Made by a program: the position numbers and the translations under genes. A stretch of 64,000 bases of DNA from positions 186,001-250,000 of the forward strand of contig JAEXUD010000008.1 of the NCBI GenBank assembly GCA_023453025.1, given 5' to 3'. Origin of the DNA: Bacillota bacterium. GTDB lineage: Bacteria > Bacillota > Clostridia > Tissierellales > Sedimentibacteraceae. The notes under the pieces were generated by a model that was not told where the DNA came from, searched no databases, and saw nothing but the letters and a program-made list of their open reading frames with translations. This document shows, one piece after another, positions 8,880 to 17,165 of the stretch (position 1 is its first letter; each line of letters begins with the position of its first letter).

Positions 8880-10237
8880 AGGTACTGTTAATACGCCCGA
8901 GACCACACAGAGAAACCATCGGCCTACAGCATGTTATGATATGTGAGCCGTTGGAACTGGAATACCTTGTATCCAATATACCTGATGAAATCAAGAACAG
9001 TATACAAATAAAAATTATAGATTTGATTGTTGAAAAGAAAAGCTATGATGAAATCCTGAAAAAAGAAAAACCTGATTTTGTTTTATTCACCGGATATATA
9101 ACTCATGTAGGAATTATAAGAAACATGGCTCGTACTGCAAAAGCTCTGTTCCCCAACATCAAAACCGGTGTCGGCGGTGTTCATGCAGAGGTGGTGCCTG
9201 ATGATTTCAAATCAGAACATATTGATTTTATTTACGAGAAAAACGGAATTTCGGGATTTAATTTAACACTTACTCTGCTGCTTGAGGGAAGTGATGCTTA
9301 TAAAATCAATAAAGAATTAAGTACCGCTCCTAAAAGCTACAGCTTTGATCATAAGTATCCTGACAGAAATGCTGTTGCGGAATACAGGAGCCATTATTAC
9401 TATATGTTTCACAGCCCTTGTACCCTGATTAAGACATCTTTTGGCTGTCCTTATAATTGCTCTTTTTGCTTTTGCAAGGAAATCACAGGCGGAAAATACT
9501 TCTCCAGAGACATGGAGGATGTTGTAAATGAGCTTAAAACAATCAAAGAGGAAGAAGTATATATTGTTGACGATGATTTTTTGTTTGACAAAGATAAGCT
9601 TAGAAGCTTTAAAAATTTAATTCAGCAAAATAATATTCATAAAAAGTTTCTTGTATATGGCAGAGCTGACTTCATTGCGGAAAATCCTGATATTATTGCA
9701 GAGCTGAAAAGCGTCGGGCTGCAGGCTGTCATAGTCGGCATCGAGTCGGTAAGAGCTCAGGATTTGTTGACATACAACAAAAAGACGACAAAGGAAATTA
9801 ATGAAAAATGCATTAAGATACTCAGGGCTTTGGATATTGAACTATATGCAACATTAATTATCCCTCTGGATTTTACTGAATTGGATTTTTCCGAATTAAC
9901 CAGATGGCTAAAACAGCTGAATGTGAGGTTTGTAAATCTGCAGCCGCTGACACCTTTGCCCGGAACAGAAATTTTTGAAGCCTACACCTCAAGACTGCTG
10001 GTTGAAAGAGAAAGCTATGAATTGTGGGATATGGCTCATGTTGTCTTGAAACCGGAATTCATGAGTATACGAAAATTTTATTTTGAGCTGTTGAAGTCAT
10101 ATTACAGTGTAATTATGAGACCGAGACACTTGTTTTTTTTAGTTAAAAAGTACGGCATCAAAGCAAATTTGAAGATGCTTGCGGGAAGCAGCCTTGTAAG
10201 CCTGCAATATATCAGTAAAATAGTGAGGGGACGTTAA
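8876..10237 (+). CDS. B12-binding-type radical SAM protein, paralog 2
   Basis: 453 residues. The cobalamin-domain-like N-terminus opens with MKVLLIRPRP and contains FTGYI and GVGGVHAE. The [4Fe-4S] motif is C191/C195/C198 (GCPYNCSFC), followed by IVDDDFLFD, VVGIES-like and LTPLPGTE segments of the TIM barrel. The C-terminal tail, with KFYFELLKSYY and KKYGIKANLKMLAGS, has a direct counterpart in the protein at 11576, indicating duplication from a common ancestor. It overlaps the methyltransferase gene by four bases and the next gene by one. Expected to be a cobalamin-dependent radical methylase or a C-C bond-forming enzyme. Confidence 0.86.
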   Translation: MKVLLIRPRPHRETIGLQHVMICEPLELEYLVSNIPDEIKNSIQIKIIDLIVEKKSYDEILKKEKPDFVLFTGYITHVGIIRNMARTAKALFPNIKTGVGGVHAEVVPDDFKSEHIDFIYEKNGISGFNLTLTLLLEGSDAYKINKELSTAPKSYSFDHKYPDRNAVAEYRSHYYYMFHSPCTLIKTSFGCPYNCSFCFCKEITGGKYFSRDMEDVVNELKTIKEEEVYIVDDDFLFDKDKLRSFKNLIQQNNIHKKFLVYGRADFIAENPDIIAELKSVGLQAVIVGIESVRAQDLLTYNKKTTKEINEKCIKILRALDIELYATLIIPLDFTELDFSELTRWLKQLNVRFVNLQPLTPLPGTEIFEAYTSRLLVERESYELWDMAHVVLKPEFMSIRKFYFELLKSYYSVIMRPRHLFFLVKKYGIKANLKMLAGSSLVSLQYISKIVRGR

Positions 10238-11559
10238 TGAAGAAAATATTGCTTATTCAGCCCAGTCCATATGACCGGAACCACATGCCTATAAAGAAAA
10301 AAAGACTTTATTTTGTGGGACTTGCAATGCCTCTATTGGCCGCAATGATGCCTGAAGACTGGGAAGCTGAAATAATTCTTGAAATATTGGAGGAAATACC
10401 CTGGGACACGGATGCGGATATTGTAGGTATAAGCTCCATGGGGCACGGTGTTCTTAGATCCATAGATATTGCAAAGGAATTTAAAAGCAGAGGAAAGACA
10501 GTAATTCTGGGAGGTTACATGGTGAGCATCATGGCAGAGGAAGCTGCCGGATACTGCGATTCAGTGGTAGTTGGAGATGCTGAGCTGGTTTGGAAAGAGC
10601 TGCTGATGGATTATGAAAATGGCCGCTTGAAAAAGGCATATGAAAAGAATTTAGAAAAAGGAATTTTATCCACACCTTTGCCGCGTTTTGATTTAATTAT
10701 CAACAAAAATATAGGAAATTTCCTTCCTGTACAAGCGGGCAGAGGCTGTCCCAACACCTGCAGCTTTTGCTCTGTTGCCTGCCTGTACCAGGGACATTAT
10801 ATAAAGAAACCTCTTGAAGAGGTTATCCGAGATATAAAGCAGGTCAAGGATATTGGTTTTAAGAAATTCCTGCTGTTGGACGACAATATCTTTTCTGACA
10901 GAAAATACCTGCATGAGCTTTTAGACGAAATAAAAAAATTGAATATGGAATGGATGAGTCAATGCGACATTCGAATCGGAAGGGAAGACAAGCTGCTGAA
11001 GGAATTGGCCGACAGCGGATGCACTACCCTGAGCTTCGGATTGGAAAGTATTTCCCGGGAAAGCCTGATCGGAATGAACAAAGGCTGGGCAAATCCCGAA
11101 AAATATCCTGAACTTATAGCTAATATACAAGCTCACGGTATTGATGTCTCAACTGAAATGGTTTTGGGAGGAGATGGTGACACCCTTGAATCAATCAATC
11201 TGACTAAAAATTTCATTGAAAATAATAAAATTTCAGTTCCGCGCTTTTATATATTGACTCCCATACCAGGGACAAAATTTTTTAAGGAAATTGAAGCAGA
11301 AAACAGGCTTATTAATACCGATATTTATTCCTTTGATGGCACCGAAGCTGTTCACATGCCGAAAAATATGTCTCCAAGTGAGCTGACTGAAGCATATTGG
11401 GATTTGTATGAATCATTGTTTACCTATAAATCAATTATTAAAAGAAATATTGTCAGAAAAGAATTTTTGTACAAACCGGGAAAGTATTTATTTTATTGTC
11501 TTGTTAATTTATTTTACAGGTATCAGATAAAACAGAAAATAACACCGAATATATATTAA
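10237..11559 (+). CDS. B12-binding-type radical SAM protein, divergent member
   Basis: 440 residues with an N-terminal cobalamin-domain-like region (DIVGISSMGHGV, VILGGYM) and the cluster motif C171/C175/C178 in GRGCPNTCSFCSVAC. It is followed by FLLLDDNIF, SFGLESIS and ILTPIPGTKFF. It is less similar to the other three radical-SAM proteins here and closer to generic cobalamin radical-SAM enzymes. That suggests a different step in the same pathway. The start overlaps the previous stop (TAATG). The C-terminal ~40 residues (YLFYCLVNLFYRYQI) are hydrophobic and could contact lipid. Confidence 0.84.
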   Translation: MKKILLIQPSPYDRNHMPIKKKRLYFVGLAMPLLAAMMPEDWEAEIILEILEEIPWDTDADIVGISSMGHGVLRSIDIAKEFKSRGKTVILGGYMVSIMAEEAAGYCDSVVVGDAELVWKELLMDYENGRLKKAYEKNLEKGILSTPLPRFDLIINKNIGNFLPVQAGRGCPNTCSFCSVACLYQGHYIKKPLEEVIRDIKQVKDIGFKKFLLLDDNIFSDRKYLHELLDEIKKLNMEWMSQCDIRIGREDKLLKELADSGCTTLSFGLESISRESLIGMNKGWANPEKYPELIANIQAHGIDVSTEMVLGGDGDTLESINLTKNFIENNKISVPRFYILTPIPGTKFFKEIEAENRLINTDIYSFDGTEAVHMPKNMSPSELTEAYWDLYESLFTYKSIIKRNIVRKEFLYKPGKYLFYCLVNLFYRYQIKQKITPNIY

Positions 11560-11575
11560 TAAAAAGGCGGATATT

Positions 11576-12937
11576 ATGAGAATACTTTTAGTCAGACCTC
11601 CAAGAATTAAGCAGGCAATTACATTGAGTGATTTCATGTTTTCAGAGCCTTTAGGGCTTGAAATGATTTATGGTGTCCTGAAAGAAAAGCATGTGGTTGA
11701 AATTTTTGATATGATGATTGAATACTTAAGTCTTACTGATAAAATTAAGAGTTTTAACCCTGAAGCCATAGGAATTACCAGCCTTTGCATTGATGTTAAC
11801 AAGGTAGTAAGCTTATGCTCTGAGGCAAAAAAAGTAAATTCATCAATAATTACTGTTGTTGGAGGAACACAGACATTTTTAAATCCGGAAGGATTTTATA
11901 ATTCAGATGTGGACCATATTTTTGAATATACAAACAGGGACAACCTAAATAAATTTTATGATGCCTTGTCATCTGATAAAGCTGAGATAGTAGACGGTGT
12001 AAGGTCAAAAGAGCTTGACTATAAGTCAACCGGTGTTAAGGGAAGAAACGAATATATGCTTCCTGACAGAAGGTCAACTGAGAAATACCGTAAAGAATAT
12101 TCATATTTCGGTTACAGACCTGCTGCAATAATTGAATTTGGAACCGGCTGTGAAAAAGTCTGTGATTTTTGCCTGAGATGGCGAATCGAAGGAGCAAGGG
12201 AAAAATTAATTAACTCTGAGATGACCAGAAATGATCTTGCAGGCATAAAGGAACCCACAATAATGTTCATGGACAATGATTTTCTTGCCAATAAGGAAAA
12301 GCTGGAGAAATTCATTAAGCTTATCAAGGAGCTTGAATTAAACAAAAATTTTATAATGTACGGTTCTGTCAAAGGCGTGATAGAATACAAGGAATATTTA
12401 AAGGAATTGAAAAATCTAGGTTTAAAGGCGCTGTTAGTAGGATATGAAACCTTCAGTGATGATGAAATGAATTCATATCATAAAAAGTCTAACACATCTG
12501 ATAATTTTGAAGCGTCAGAAATATTGCGGGACTTGAAAATTGATGTGTGGGCCTCATTTATGGCTCATCCTGACTGGAGTAAACAAGATTTTAAGCAGTT
12601 CAGAAGCTATATAAGAAAATTAAAGCCTCAGATTACTTCAATCAGTCCCCTGACGCCTTTTCCCAATCTGCCCATGTTTGAAGTATACAAGGATAGACTC
12701 ATATATGACATAGATGATTTTGAAAAGTGGAGCTTTGGCCAGGTTATGATTATGCCCTTCGCGATAAGCCTGAGAGCTTATTATTGGGAACTCTTGAAGA
12801 CTAATCTGTATGTGAATTTATTTGTAAATAAAAATACTGAAATGATTAAAAAATATGGGATAAAAAACATAATGAGAATAACAGCAGGATCTCTGAAGGC
12901 GGTTAAAAAATATATGGTGCTGATGCTGGAAGCATAG
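11576..12937 (+). CDS. B12-binding-type radical SAM protein, paralog 3
   Basis: 453 residues, last gene of the coupled cluster. The N-terminus is MRILLVRPPR with VVGGTQTF as the cobalamin-domain strand-loop. The cluster motif is C192/C196/C199 (GCEKVCDFC), where the first spacer differs from the PYN of its paralogs. Then come MFMDNDFL, LLVGYET and ISPLTPFPNLPMF. The C-terminal RAYYWELLKT and IKKYGIKNIMRITAGS segments match the paralog at 8876. The substitution of charged residues around the cluster motif and in the GCEKV loop suggests altered substrate or SAM handling. A 16-base gap with GGCGG separates it from the previous gene. Confidence 0.84.
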   Translation: MRILLVRPPRIKQAITLSDFMFSEPLGLEMIYGVLKEKHVVEIFDMMIEYLSLTDKIKSFNPEAIGITSLCIDVNKVVSLCSEAKKVNSSIITVVGGTQTFLNPEGFYNSDVDHIFEYTNRDNLNKFYDALSSDKAEIVDGVRSKELDYKSTGVKGRNEYMLPDRRSTEKYRKEYSYFGYRPAAIIEFGTGCEKVCDFCLRWRIEGAREKLINSEMTRNDLAGIKEPTIMFMDNDFLANKEKLEKFIKLIKELELNKNFIMYGSVKGVIEYKEYLKELKNLGLKALLVGYETFSDDEMNSYHKKSNTSDNFEASEILRDLKIDVWASFMAHPDWSKQDFKQFRSYIRKLKPQITSISPLTPFPNLPMFEVYKDRLIYDIDDFEKWSFGQVMIMPFAISLRAYYWELLKTNLYVNLFVNKNTEMIKKYGIKNIMRITAGSLKAVKKYMVLMLEA

Positions 12938-12972
12938 ACAGGACACGTATCTTTGTTAAATTTATATTTTAA

Positions 12973-13000
12973 TTGATATTATATCTTTGGGTGATATAAT
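12973..13000 (+). promoter_or_regulatory. Sigma-70-type promoter for the DMT permease gene
   Basis: TTGATA (12973-12978) and a perfect TATAAT (12995-13000) are 16 bases apart, 36 bases upstream of the permease ATG. The permease is therefore probably also transcribed independently of the preceding operon. Confidence 0.6.
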
Positions 13001-13035
13001 TATTTTAAAAATACGAATTTGGATAGGTAAAAATC

Positions 13036-13965
13036 ATGAAAAAAAAGGACATTATTCTTGCAGTGATTCTTGTTACAATATGGGGTGTCAATTTTACTGT
13101 TATAAAGCTTGGACTGGATGGCGTACCTTCCATGCTGCTTGTTACATTGAGATATGTACTGACAGCTTTCCCCGCAATTTTTTTTGTTAAAAAACCTGAA
13201 ACTGAATGGAAATATATAATACTGTATGGCTTATTTGTTGGTATAGGGCAATTTGCTTGTTTGTTTTATGCCATGGAAATAGGTATGCCTGCAGGAATTG
13301 CTTCAATTGTATTGCAGATTCAGGCATTTATATCGCCTGTAATGGCAATGATATTCTTAAATGAAAGCATTAAATCAAAGCAAATTATAGGTTTTGTCAT
13401 AGCAGCTTCAGGTCTTGTTATTATAGGATTAGAAAATGCCAAGAGCGGCATAGATGCAATACCTTTTACCGCAATAATTTTAAGCTTACTTGCACCTATT
13501 TTCTGGGCTGCTTCAAATATAGTAGCCAGAATTGCTTCTGACAAAGCTTTATCTGACGGAAAAAAGCTTGATATGTTCAGCCTGGTTGTATGGTCGGCTT
13601 TAATCCCTCCTATTCCGATGCTGGGAATATCTTTAATGCTGGATACACCACAGACAATATTGAACGTTGTGACCAATCTAAACGGTGTTTCAATATTTGC
13701 AATAATATACCTGGCTTTTGGAGCAACCTTGTTCGGCTACGGAGTATGGGGCTCCTTATTAGGAAGATACCCAATGGGAAAAATTGCACCATTGCCTCTT
13801 GCAGTTCCGGTTATAGCGCTTATATCAGCAAGAATAATTCTTAATGAACATCTTTCCGGGATGCAGTGGATAGGAGTGGTTGTTATATTAGCAGGACTGA
13901 TAATTACTAATTTAAATCCTGAAGTTATATTGAAACATTTTAAAAAAGCTGATAATAAGATATAA
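13036..13965 (+). CDS. EamA/DMT-superfamily permease
   Basis: 309 residues with about ten predicted TM helices in two EamA halves. Typical signatures are ILVTIWGVNFTVIKLGLDG at the start, GIASIVLQIQAFISPVMA in half one, and RYPMGKIAPLPLAVPVIA in half two. The family exports amino acids, metabolites or drugs across the inner membrane; YdcZ/RhaT/RarD relatives are known. The substrate is unknown here. It lies 98 bases after the radical-SAM cluster with its own promoter, so it may export a cluster-related compound, but that is position-based inference. The ribosome site is weak (GGATAGG). Confidence 0.85.
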   Translation: MKKKDIILAVILVTIWGVNFTVIKLGLDGVPSMLLVTLRYVLTAFPAIFFVKKPETEWKYIILYGLFVGIGQFACLFYAMEIGMPAGIASIVLQIQAFISPVMAMIFLNESIKSKQIIGFVIAASGLVIIGLENAKSGIDAIPFTAIILSLLAPIFWAASNIVARIASDKALSDGKKLDMFSLVVWSALIPPIPMLGISLMLDTPQTILNVVTNLNGVSIFAIIYLAFGATLFGYGVWGSLLGRYPMGKIAPLPLAVPVIALISARIILNEHLSGMQWIGVVVILAGLIITNLNPEVILKHFKKADNKI

Positions 13966-14044
13966 AATGTCATTCTGAGTATAACGAAGAATCCCTTGAC
14001 TTTGAAGCCATGAGATTCTTCGGGCAAACCCGAGAATGACATTT
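13965..14044. repeat. REP/MITE-like palindromic element
   Basis: The outer arms AAATGTCATTCT (13965-13976) and AGAATGACATTT (14033-14044) are perfect inverted repeats. Inner arms CGAAGAATC (13985-13993) and GATTCTTCG (14014-14022) are also perfect. The TGTCATTCTGAG...GATTCTTCG layout is that of a palindromic repeat I recall from many bacterial genomes. It begins in the permease stop codon and ends at the zinc-ribbon stop, so it may also terminate both convergent transcripts. Confidence 0.75.
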
Positions 14045-14420
14045 ATTTTAATGGCTTTCCGCAATTTGGACAATACTTGAATTCTCCCGATGCTTCGTAA
14101 CCACAGTTTGGACATTTATCCATACAAGAACCCTTATGCAAAAGTACCAGGTCTTCTTCCTTTAAAAACACATTGTGCCCTTGACCTCTTTCCATCATGA
14201 GACCCTTTTCTTTATTTTTTATTTGATACAAAGTGTTGCAGCATGTGGTTCTTGCATAAAACTTCTTTCCAAACTTTATCAGCGGTATAAAAAACAAGCT
14301 GAACACATTATATTCCATGAATGCCTCATAACGTCCATAATTGGTGCAGCAGCTGCACATAATCGGTTCGTAGTAATCTAGTTCCATTCGCTTTGGATAT
14401 ACACCTGCAATGAAAAACAT
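14043..14420 (-). CDS. Zinc-ribbon protein of unknown function
   Basis: 125 residues from the ATG at 14420, chosen because AAAGGAG lies eight bases upstream; a longer frame to 14495 has no such site. The C-terminus is a zinc ribbon with CPNC (103/106) and CPNC (117/120). The N-terminal part has further cysteines (C22, C24, C25, C60, C61) and a hydrophobic segment VFSLFFIPLIKFGKKFYA. The layout resembles the small zinc-ribbon (zinc_ribbon_15-type) proteins of Firmicutes, whose role is unknown. It is convergent with the permease gene, and its stop lies inside the palindromic repeat. Confidence 0.7.
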   Translation of the reverse strand: MFFIAGVYPKRMELDYYEPIMCSCCTNYGRYEAFMEYNVFSLFFIPLIKFGKKFYARTTCCNTLYQIKNKEKGLMMERGQGHNVFLKEEDLVLLHKGSCMDKCPNCGYEASGEFKYCPNCGKPLK

Positions 14421-14548
14421 ATGATCAACTCCTTTATCATGAGAATACCAACAAGATATTATATTGATTATACTAGTTTTACCTGGCATGTACAATATTT
14501 AAATAATTTGATTTAACATAAAATTTTTTAATAATTTATAAATATATG

Positions 14549-14577
14549 TTGACAAGCTGCTCATTTTCTAATAATAT
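14549..14577 (+). promoter_or_regulatory. Promoter of the T-box/ilvBN transcript
   Basis: A perfect -35 TTGACA (14549-14554), a 17-base spacer and -10 TAATAT (14572-14577) place the RNA start near 14584, just before the conserved T-box leader. Confidence 0.65.
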
Positions 14578-14599
14578 AGGATAAATTTTATATTGATGC

Positions 14600-14820
14600 A
14601 GTGATAAAGAGGAGTAGGCACAAAATACTTGCAGAGAGTGAAGCTCGACAGGCTGGGAGGTTTCATATTTAAAATTTGTGCTGAAGGTAGCTTTTGAGCA
14701 TTTGATCTGAATTAGCAGTAGGATTGAACGGTCATACCGTTATATTATCAAGAGCCGTTTACGGAAAACAGGTGGTACCGCGGGTATTCTCGTCCTTTTA
14801 TGAGAATGCCCGCTTTTTGT
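14600..14820 (+). promoter_or_regulatory. T-box leader controlling ilvBN
   Basis: The T-box core GGTGGTACCGCGGG (14771-14784) is followed by an intrinsic terminator with stem GCGGGTATTCTC (14780-14791) pairing with GAGAATGCCCGC (14802-14813) and five Ts. Upstream, GAGTAGG and AGAGAGTG mark Stem I; GCACAAA at about 14617 pairs with TTTGTGC at about 14675, and the specifier-loop 3' strand reads GAAGGTAGC. The best codon in that loop given the target genes is GUA (14687-14689), valine. GGU is the alternative. Uncharged tRNA should stabilise the antiterminator and allow ilvBN transcription. The T-box call is firm; the specifier assignment is tentative. Confidence 0.9.
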
Positions 14821-14900
14821 ATCAAAAAATCAGCTGATATTTTTAATCCATCTATCCTGAGACTTAGTCTCATATTCTAAAAGAAAGAAGAGGTAATCAA

Positions 14901-16544
14901 ATGAAAATTAAAGCATCAGAAGCAGTCATCAAATGTCTTGAAGCAGAAAACATAAACCTGGTATTCGGATACCCCGGGGGAGCCGTCCTGCCTCTTTACG
15001 AAGCCCTCAGGAAGTCAAGCATCAAGCATATTCTTGTAAGGCAGGAGCAATCTGCAGCACACATGGCCAGCGGTTACGGACGTGCTCTTAACAAGGTAGG
15101 CGTATGTATAGCAACCTCAGGACCCGGAGCCACCAATCTTATCACAGGCATAGCAACCGCTTATATGGATTCCATACCGTTGGTTGTTATAACAGGACAG
15201 GTTAACTCATCTCTCATCGGAAGAGACATGTTTCAGGAGGCCGATATCATTGGGGCCACCCTTTGCTTCACCAAGAATAGTTATCTGGTTAAAAGCGCAA
15301 AGGAGCTTCCCAGAATTTTTAAGGAAGCCTTTCATATAGCCTCCACCGGAAGAAAAGGTCCGGTGCTGATTGATATCCCAAGGGATATTCAAGAAAACCT
15401 CATTGAATTTCAGTATCCGGATACTGTCACCATAAGAGGGTACAAGCCCACTATAACAGGCAATTCAAAGCAGATTAAGATGGCTGTGGAACTTATCAAC
15501 AAGTCTGAACGTCCGCTTATTTGCGTAGGAGGGGGTATCAGCGCCGCTGATGCCTGCGATGAGCTTATAAGATTCGTTGAAATAACAAAGATACCTGTTG
15601 TGTGCACACTTATGGGAGTAGATTCCTATCCCAACTACAGCCCGTACTTTGCAGGGTTGATAGGCTCCCACGGTTATCCGTTTGTAAACAAGATGGCAAA
15701 TGATGCAGACCTTTTGATTGTTATAGGAGCACGTTTTGCGGACAGGTCAACTTCCATGATGAAGAAATCAGACACAAGAAACATCATTCATGTGGACATC
15801 GACCCTGCAGAAATAGGCAAGAACTTTGAAACCAAAATTCCCATTGTCGGAAATGCCAAGGATGTTCTGAGTGACCTGCTTAAGTATGATTATAACATTA
15901 ATAATGACGACTGGGTTGAATCTTTGCAGCATAAACGCCAAAGCTACAGGGAAAAACTTTTTGCACTGGATGCCCGGCTTAATCCCAAATTTCTTATAAA
16001 AAAGATTTCAGACAAGCTGGGAACAGCCGGAATCTGGGTTGCAGACGTTGGTCTGAATCAAATCTGGACCGCACACAGCTACTGCGCCAGCAGCACAAAG
16101 AGGTTCTTTACCTCCGGAGGACTGGGCACTATGGGATACAGCCTTCCTGCTTCTATAGGAGCAAAACTGGCAGCGCCGGATACTAATGTTGTTGCTTCTA
16201 TGGGGGACGGGGGATTTCAAATGCTTATGAGCGACATAGCAACGGCCAGAGAATACAATGTAGGTGTTAAGTTCGTTATATTCAACAACGGGAAACTCGG
16301 CATGGTAAGGGAGCTTCAAAAAAATGCCTATGGCACCGGGTCATACTTCGGAATTGAGTTTGGGTTCAATCCAGATTTTCTGAAAATAGCCGAGGCATAT
16401 GATTTCAAAGCTATCAGAATAACCAAAAACGATGAAATCGACTTCGCAATAAACGAAATGTTCGCAGATGACGAGTCATTCATCCTGGAGTGCATAGTGA
16501 GTCCGGACATACCTTCAGTCCCGCATTTAGGAGGCAAATCATGA
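14901..16544 (+). CDS. ilvB: Acetolactate synthase, large (catalytic) subunit
   Basis: 547 residues, usual length for the family. It condenses pyruvate with pyruvate or 2-oxobutyrate, the first common step of valine/leucine/isoleucine synthesis, using ThDP, Mg2+ and FAD. Visible are the N-terminal GYPGGAVLPLYEAL with the catalytic Glu in RQEQSAAHMASGYGRA, the central DIDPAEIGKN region, and the ThDP/Mg motif starting GDGGFQ and ending FNNGKLG. The ATG follows GAGGT. It lies downstream of the T-box leader and overlaps ilvN by four bases. Codons look somewhat more GC-rich than in the preceding genes. Confidence 0.95.
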   Translation: MKIKASEAVIKCLEAENINLVFGYPGGAVLPLYEALRKSSIKHILVRQEQSAAHMASGYGRALNKVGVCIATSGPGATNLITGIATAYMDSIPLVVITGQVNSSLIGRDMFQEADIIGATLCFTKNSYLVKSAKELPRIFKEAFHIASTGRKGPVLIDIPRDIQENLIEFQYPDTVTIRGYKPTITGNSKQIKMAVELINKSERPLICVGGGISAADACDELIRFVEITKIPVVCTLMGVDSYPNYSPYFAGLIGSHGYPFVNKMANDADLLIVIGARFADRSTSMMKKSDTRNIIHVDIDPAEIGKNFETKIPIVGNAKDVLSDLLKYDYNINNDDWVESLQHKRQSYREKLFALDARLNPKFLIKKISDKLGTAGIWVADVGLNQIWTAHSYCASSTKRFFTSGGLGTMGYSLPASIGAKLAAPDTNVVASMGDGGFQMLMSDIATAREYNVGVKFVIFNNGKLGMVRELQKNAYGTGSYFGIEFGFNPDFLKIAEAYDFKAIRITKNDEIDFAINEMFADDESFILECIVSPDIPSVPHLGGKS

Positions 16545-17026
16545 GAGAAGACAAAAAAATATTATTATCGATACTTGTAGAAAACTATGCAGGAACGCTC
16601 AGCAAGGTTGCAGGACTGTTCACAAGGAGGGGTTACAACATCGACAGCCTCAACGTTGCTGAAACGCAAGATCCAAAACTTTCAAGAATCACCGTTGCCG
16701 TAACAGGCGACAGCTATGTTATAGAACAGATAACCAAACAACTTTACAAGCTCATCAATGTTATCAAGATTACGGTTTTAAGTGATGAATCCTCTGTTGT
16801 AAGGGAGCTTATGATGATAAAGGTGAACTCCGAAGAAAAAAAGCGTTCTGAAATTATTCAGATAGTTAACATCTTCAAAGCCAACATAATAGACGTCAGC
16901 CATAAAAGCCTTATTGTTTCCATCACCGGCGACGAAGAAAAGAACAATGCCTTTCTGGATCTTATGAAGCCTTTCAGCATAATTGAAATGACAAGAACAG
17001 GACCAACAGCTCTGGAAAGAGGGTAA
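16541..17026 (+). CDS. ilvN: Acetolactate synthase, small (regulatory) subunit
   Basis: 161 residues from the ATG at 16541, which has AGGAGG at 16529-16534; an in-frame upstream ATG at 16490 lies inside ilvB and lacks a ribosome site. Residues 5-75 form the ACT domain (LSILVENYAGTLSKVAGLF, GYNIDSLNV) that binds valine for feedback inhibition. The C-terminal ALS_ss_C domain follows (IIQIVNIFKANIIDVS). It associates with IlvB to raise activity and confer feedback control. The four-base overlap with ilvB ensures coupled synthesis. No further branched-chain genes follow, so the rest of the pathway must lie elsewhere. Confidence 0.94.
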   Translation: MREDKKILLSILVENYAGTLSKVAGLFTRRGYNIDSLNVAETQDPKLSRITVAVTGDSYVIEQITKQLYKLINVIKITVLSDESSVVRELMMIKVNSEEKKRSEIIQIVNIFKANIIDVSHKSLIVSITGDEEKNNAFLDLMKPFSIIEMTRTGPTALERG

Positions 17027-17090
17027 GCAAAACATAAAAGAGTCGGATGGCCCCAAAGGCGGCGGCATAAACGGTTTGCTGGTTAGGTTC

Positions 17091-17122
17091 AAAAGCCCGC
17101 CCCTTAAAAAAGGGCAGGCTTT
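17091..17122. terminator. Probable bidirectional terminator between ilvN and the giant surface-protein gene
   Basis: The stem AAAGCCCGCCC (17092-17102) pairs with GGGCAGGCTTT (17112-17122) with one C-A mismatch, around an A-rich loop. It lies in the 139-base gap between convergent genes. T-runs are short on both strands, so efficiency is uncertain. Confidence 0.5.
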
Positions 17123-17165
17123 GCTTGACTTTTGGCAGCCAGGCTATCATAGCGCGAGAAGCGCC

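Noticed and set aside
12112..12390. Minus-strand frame inside the last radical-SAM gene
   Set aside because: Low-complexity hydrophobic/serine-rich antisense translation without SD or motif.
16490..16541. ATG at 16490 as ilvN start
   Set aside because: It lies within ilvB without a ribosome site; the ATG at 16541 has AGGAGG and the conserved MREDKK start.
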